6,889 nt of DNA from Chloroflexota bacterium (GTDB lineage: Bacteria; Chloroflexota; Dormibacteria; CF-121): assembly GCA_005889395.1 (NCBI GenBank), contig VBFX01000127.1, positions 11,358-18,246 on the forward strand, read 5' to 3'. Shown here one piece after another: positions 5,231 to 6,889 of the stretch; positions within the stretch are counted from its first letter, which is position 1; each line of letters begins with the position of its first letter. The notes beneath the pieces are model-generated. The model was not told the DNA's origin. It worked only from the letters and a program-made list of their open reading frames with translations, and ran no database searches. Position numbers and translations under genes: made by a program.

Positions 5231-5602
5231 ATGGACTGGAAGATTGAACTGGTCGCCGTGCCGGTATCGGCCGTGGACCGCGCCAAAGCTTTCTATGTCG
5301 ACAAGGTTGGCTTCAACGCCGATCACGACCAGCAGGTCAACGAGAATTTACGCTTCGTGCAGCTGACGCCGCCGGGTTCGGCCTGTTCGATCTGCATCGG
5401 GATCGGACTGACGACGATGAAGCCCGGCTCAATCGAGGGCCTGCAGATGGTGGTACCCGACATCGAAAAGGCGCACCAGGAGCTTGCCGGGCGCGGGGTT
5501 GCCGTCAGTGATATCGAGGACCTGTCGTGGGGCCGGTTCGTGTACTTCAGCGATCCCGACGGCAACAAATGGGCGATTCAACAAGTGCCGAAGCGGAATT
5601 AG
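5231..5602 (+). CDS. VOC superfamily (glyoxalase/bleomycin-resistance fold) protein
   Basis: The start is placed at ATG 5231, giving 123 aa beginning MDWKIELVAVPVSAVDRAKA; a TTG at 5210 would add seven poorly fitting residues that are read from the AGGAGG itself (5213-5218, twelve bases before the ATG). Two beta-alpha-beta-beta-beta modules are visible: IELVAVPVSAVDRAKAFYVD with KVGF in the first, and GLQMVVPDIEKAHQELAGRG followed by FVYFSDPDGNKWAIQQ in the second. The SDPDGN(K/G)W-x-(I/V)QQ ending is a hallmark of single-domain VOC proteins. Metal ligands of true glyoxalase I are not clearly complete, so the substrate is unknown. Family members include lactoylglutathione lyases, dioxygenases and antibiotic-binding proteins; as a stand-alone 123-aa gene it most likely acts as a cytoplasmic homodimer. 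The next gene starts three bases after its stop. Confidence 0.88.
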   Translation: MDWKIELVAVPVSAVDRAKAFYVDKVGFNADHDQQVNENLRFVQLTPPGSACSICIGIGLTTMKPGSIEGLQMVVPDIEKAHQELAGRGVAVSDIEDLSWGRFVYFSDPDGNKWAIQQVPKRN

Positions 5603-5605
5603 GAA

Positions 5606-5995
5606 GTGGCCGCCACGAACGCGATCCCCGTCTCTGATCACATCAAGAAGATCCCCCCGGCCGTGCGTCCGATCGTGCAGGCGGCCCGCCGGACGGTAAA
5701 GGCGGCCGCCCCGACAGCGGACGAGATCAGTTATCAGAGCCAGGCTCCACGCTCGCCCACGTACATGTGGAAGATCGTGCGCTACGCGGTGAACGGTGCG
5801 AGTGTGGTCGGAATCGGCACCTTCCCGAGGCACTCGACGATGTTCTTCTACCGGGGCCGCGAGCTCGATGATGGCAGCGGCCTGCTCGAGGGCTCCGGAA
5901 AGGACTCTCGGTTCATCACGCTGCGCGCGCCGGCTGACGCGGAGCGGCCGGCCGTCAAGCAGCTGCTCAAGAAGGCGTTCAAGCTCGGCGGTTGA
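5606..5995 (+). CDS. DUF1801 (YdhG-like) domain protein
   Basis: The 129-aa product has the DUF1801 layout: an N-terminal helical section (HIKKIPPAVRPIVQAARRTV) leading to the conserved strand and loop AAPTADEISYQSQ, then YAVNGASVVGIGTFPRHSTM with FFYRGREL, and a C-terminal helix ending PAVKQLLKKAFKLGG. The family is small, cytoplasmic and related to the bacterial frataxin-like protein Fra/YdhG of Bacillus, linked to iron handling, but most members have no proven function. The GTG start at 5606 is three bases after the VOC stop, and the only nearby purine-rich sequence directly abuts it, so translation probably depends on coupling with the VOC gene. Its TGA overlaps the next ATG by one base (TGATG). 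The YP-like position often conserved in the family reads ISYQSQAPRS here, so I place it in the family by pattern only. Confidence 0.78.
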   Translation: MAATNAIPVSDHIKKIPPAVRPIVQAARRTVKAAAPTADEISYQSQAPRSPTYMWKIVRYAVNGASVVGIGTFPRHSTMFFYRGRELDDGSGLLEGSGKDSRFITLRAPADAERPAVKQLLKKAFKLGG

Positions 5996-6651
5996 TGTGC
6001 GGTCGCATTTCGTTCTCGTTCAATAGGGCCGAGCTGCTGGCCACCTATGCCTGGCTCAGAGATGCTCCTGATGAGGACGCTCGCTACAACATCGCGCCCA
6101 CGGATCCGGTCGTCGCCGTCGGGCCGCATCGTGCCGACCTCGTTCGCTGGGGTATCGACGGCCGGAAGGGCGGACTCTTTAACATCCGCTCGGAGACGGC
6201 GATCGTCCGGCCTTACTATCACCGCTTCCTCCTGGGCCAGCGGATCCTGGTGCCGGCGACTCATTTCTACGAGTGGCGCACCGTTAGTGGGCGGCGGCTG
6301 CCAGTCGCCGTCTCCCGCGTGGACGGCAAGCTTCTCAATCTGGCCGGCCTCCTGGGAAGCTGGCAGGGGCAGCTTGCCGCGACCATCCTGACGACGGCTC
6401 CCAACAGCGATATCGCGCCCCTCCACAACCGCATGCCGGTCGCGCTTAACGACGACGACGCCGCGACCTGGGTACTCGAAGACTTATCACTGGAGCAGAT
6501 CGCCGACTTTCTGAAACCCTGTCCCGATGGATGGTTGCGGCTGGCGCCGGCGTCGCCGTTGGTGAACGATGTCCGCAATCAGGGTCCCGAGTTGCTCGAT
6601 CCGCACGCGTTGCCACCTCACTTCCAGCTGGAGTTGATGCCTCCGGCCTAG
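5995..6651 (+). CDS. SRAP-domain abasic-site processing protein (YedK/HMCES family)
   Basis: The 218-aa product begins MCGRISFSF; removal of Met exposes the catalytic Cys2 that, in this family, forms a thiazolidine crosslink with abasic sites in single-stranded DNA and so protects them from strand breakage. All key elements are visible: RYNIAPT (30-36), FNIRSET (62-68, with Asn63 and Arg65 matching Asn75 and Arg77 of E. coli YedK), PATHFYEW (87-94, Glu93 matching Glu105) and LHNRMPV (143-149, His144 matching His160). The length fits the family. ATG 5995 is chosen because Cys must be residue 2; a TTG three bases upstream would displace it. The ATG overlaps the DUF1801 stop by one base, so the two are translationally coupled. 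The protein acts in the cytoplasm on stalled or damaged single-stranded DNA; SOS control is common in the family, but no operator is seen here. Confidence 0.94.
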   Translation: MCGRISFSFNRAELLATYAWLRDAPDEDARYNIAPTDPVVAVGPHRADLVRWGIDGRKGGLFNIRSETAIVRPYYHRFLLGQRILVPATHFYEWRTVSGRRLPVAVSRVDGKLLNLAGLLGSWQGQLAATILTTAPNSDIAPLHNRMPVALNDDDAATWVLEDLSLEQIADFLKPCPDGWLRLAPASPLVNDVRNQGPELLDPHALPPHFQLELMPPA

Positions 6652-6719
6652 ACGGTGTCGATCCGGTCCAAGGCCGTTCGTGTAGAAGGCGAGACCGGCA
6701 CGCGGCCGGCATCGCTGCC

Positions 6720-6726
6720 AAGGAGG
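6720..6726 (+). promoter_or_regulatory. Ribosome binding site of the DHFR-like gene
   Basis: AAGGAGG lies four bases before the ATG at 6731 and decides the start. The 79-bp gap after the SRAP gene shows no clear promoter; a 6-bp inverted repeat (6644-6649 with 6671-6676) spans its left part but lacks a T-run. Confidence 0.7.
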
Positions 6727-6730
6727 AACA

Positions 6731-6889
6731 ATGGGCAAAGTGGTTGCATTCACGAGCGTGACGCTCGATGGGGTTATGCAGGCCCCCGGGCGCCCCGATG
6801 AGGACACCCGAGGTGGCTTCGGGCATGGCGGCTGGGCGACGCCATACGCCGATCCGGTGATGGGTAGCGTCTCCGCGCAGAGCGGATCA
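6731..6889 (+). CDS. DHFR/RibD-C-terminal-like reductase, N-terminal part (truncated by window edge)
   Basis: Fifty-three codons are visible before the right edge. The N-terminus MGKVVAFTSVTLDGVMQAPG followed by RPDEDTRGGFGHGGWATPYA is characteristic of the RibD C-terminal/dihydrofolate-reductase-like family: a first strand, the S/F-x-T/S-LDG-V/F loop that normally contacts substrate and NADPH, and the later GGW segment. These roughly 190-aa cytoplasmic NAD(P)H-dependent reductases are related to DHFR and to the reductase half of riboflavin enzyme RibD; most have no known substrate. A role as the cell's true dihydrofolate reductase is unlikely. It follows the SRAP gene on the same strand, 79 bp downstream, with its own ribosome binding site. 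Confidence 0.87.
   Translation, partial: MGKVVAFTSVTLDGVMQAPGRPDEDTRGGFGHGGWATPYADPVMGSVSAQSGS

Noticed and set aside
5848..6426. 192-codon minus-strand frame opposite the DUF1801 and SRAP genes
   Set aside because: The plus-strand frames carry clear family motifs; the antisense product has no recognisable features.
6644..6676. CGGCCT/AGGCCG inverted repeat after the SRAP gene as a terminator
   Set aside because: Only six base pairs around a 21-base loop, with no T-run; expected by chance in GC-rich sequence.

Overview
The window is a stretch of GC-rich bacterial chromosome, roughly two-thirds G+C by eye. It carries small soluble enzymes, secreted proteins and one large LuxR-type regulator. 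Frequent GTG/TTG starts, a probable leaderless promoter and the mix of families (terpene-cyclase-like protein, LAL regulator, DUF1801, SRAP, DHFR-like reductase) suit a high-GC lineage such as Actinomycetota or Chloroflexota and their uncultured soil relatives. This placement is inference; no rRNA or other marker gene is present. I found no tRNA, rRNA, CRISPR array, transposase or phage gene.

Layout. Positions 1-362 (minus) hold the N-terminal part of a terpene-cyclase/prenyltransferase-repeat-like protein that runs off the left edge. Positions 445-900 (minus) encode a Sec-secreted four-cysteine protein of unknown function, with a perfect 9-bp hairpin at its stop codon. Positions 901-1237 form a divergent intergenic region with a 12-bp tandem repeat and a probable leaderless promoter for the next gene. 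Positions 1238-4001 (plus) hold a LuxR-family ATPase regulator (LAL type) split by a one-base frame change near 3170. The first reading frame keeps the AAA ATPase and part of the helical repeats; the second keeps the rest and the DNA-binding domain.

Positions 4117-5070 (plus) look like a three-gene operon: an 86-aa protein of unknown function, a 31-aa hydrophobic micropeptide, and a lipoprotein with a sulfocyanin-like blue-copper domain that has a complete ligand set. Positions 5231-5995 and 5995-6651 (plus) are a tightly coupled set: a VOC/glyoxalase-fold protein, a DUF1801 protein and an SRAP-domain protein that shields abasic sites in single-stranded DNA. At 6731 a DHFR/RibD-like reductase begins and runs off the right edge.

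The most unusual part is the regulator followed by the copper operon. It suggests, without proving, a regulated membrane-tethered electron-transfer protein with two small uncharacterised partners. The regulator may be inactive or split in this genome, or the break may be a sequencing error. The right-hand cluster reads as a housekeeping or stress set centred on DNA-damage tolerance and small-molecule chemistry.
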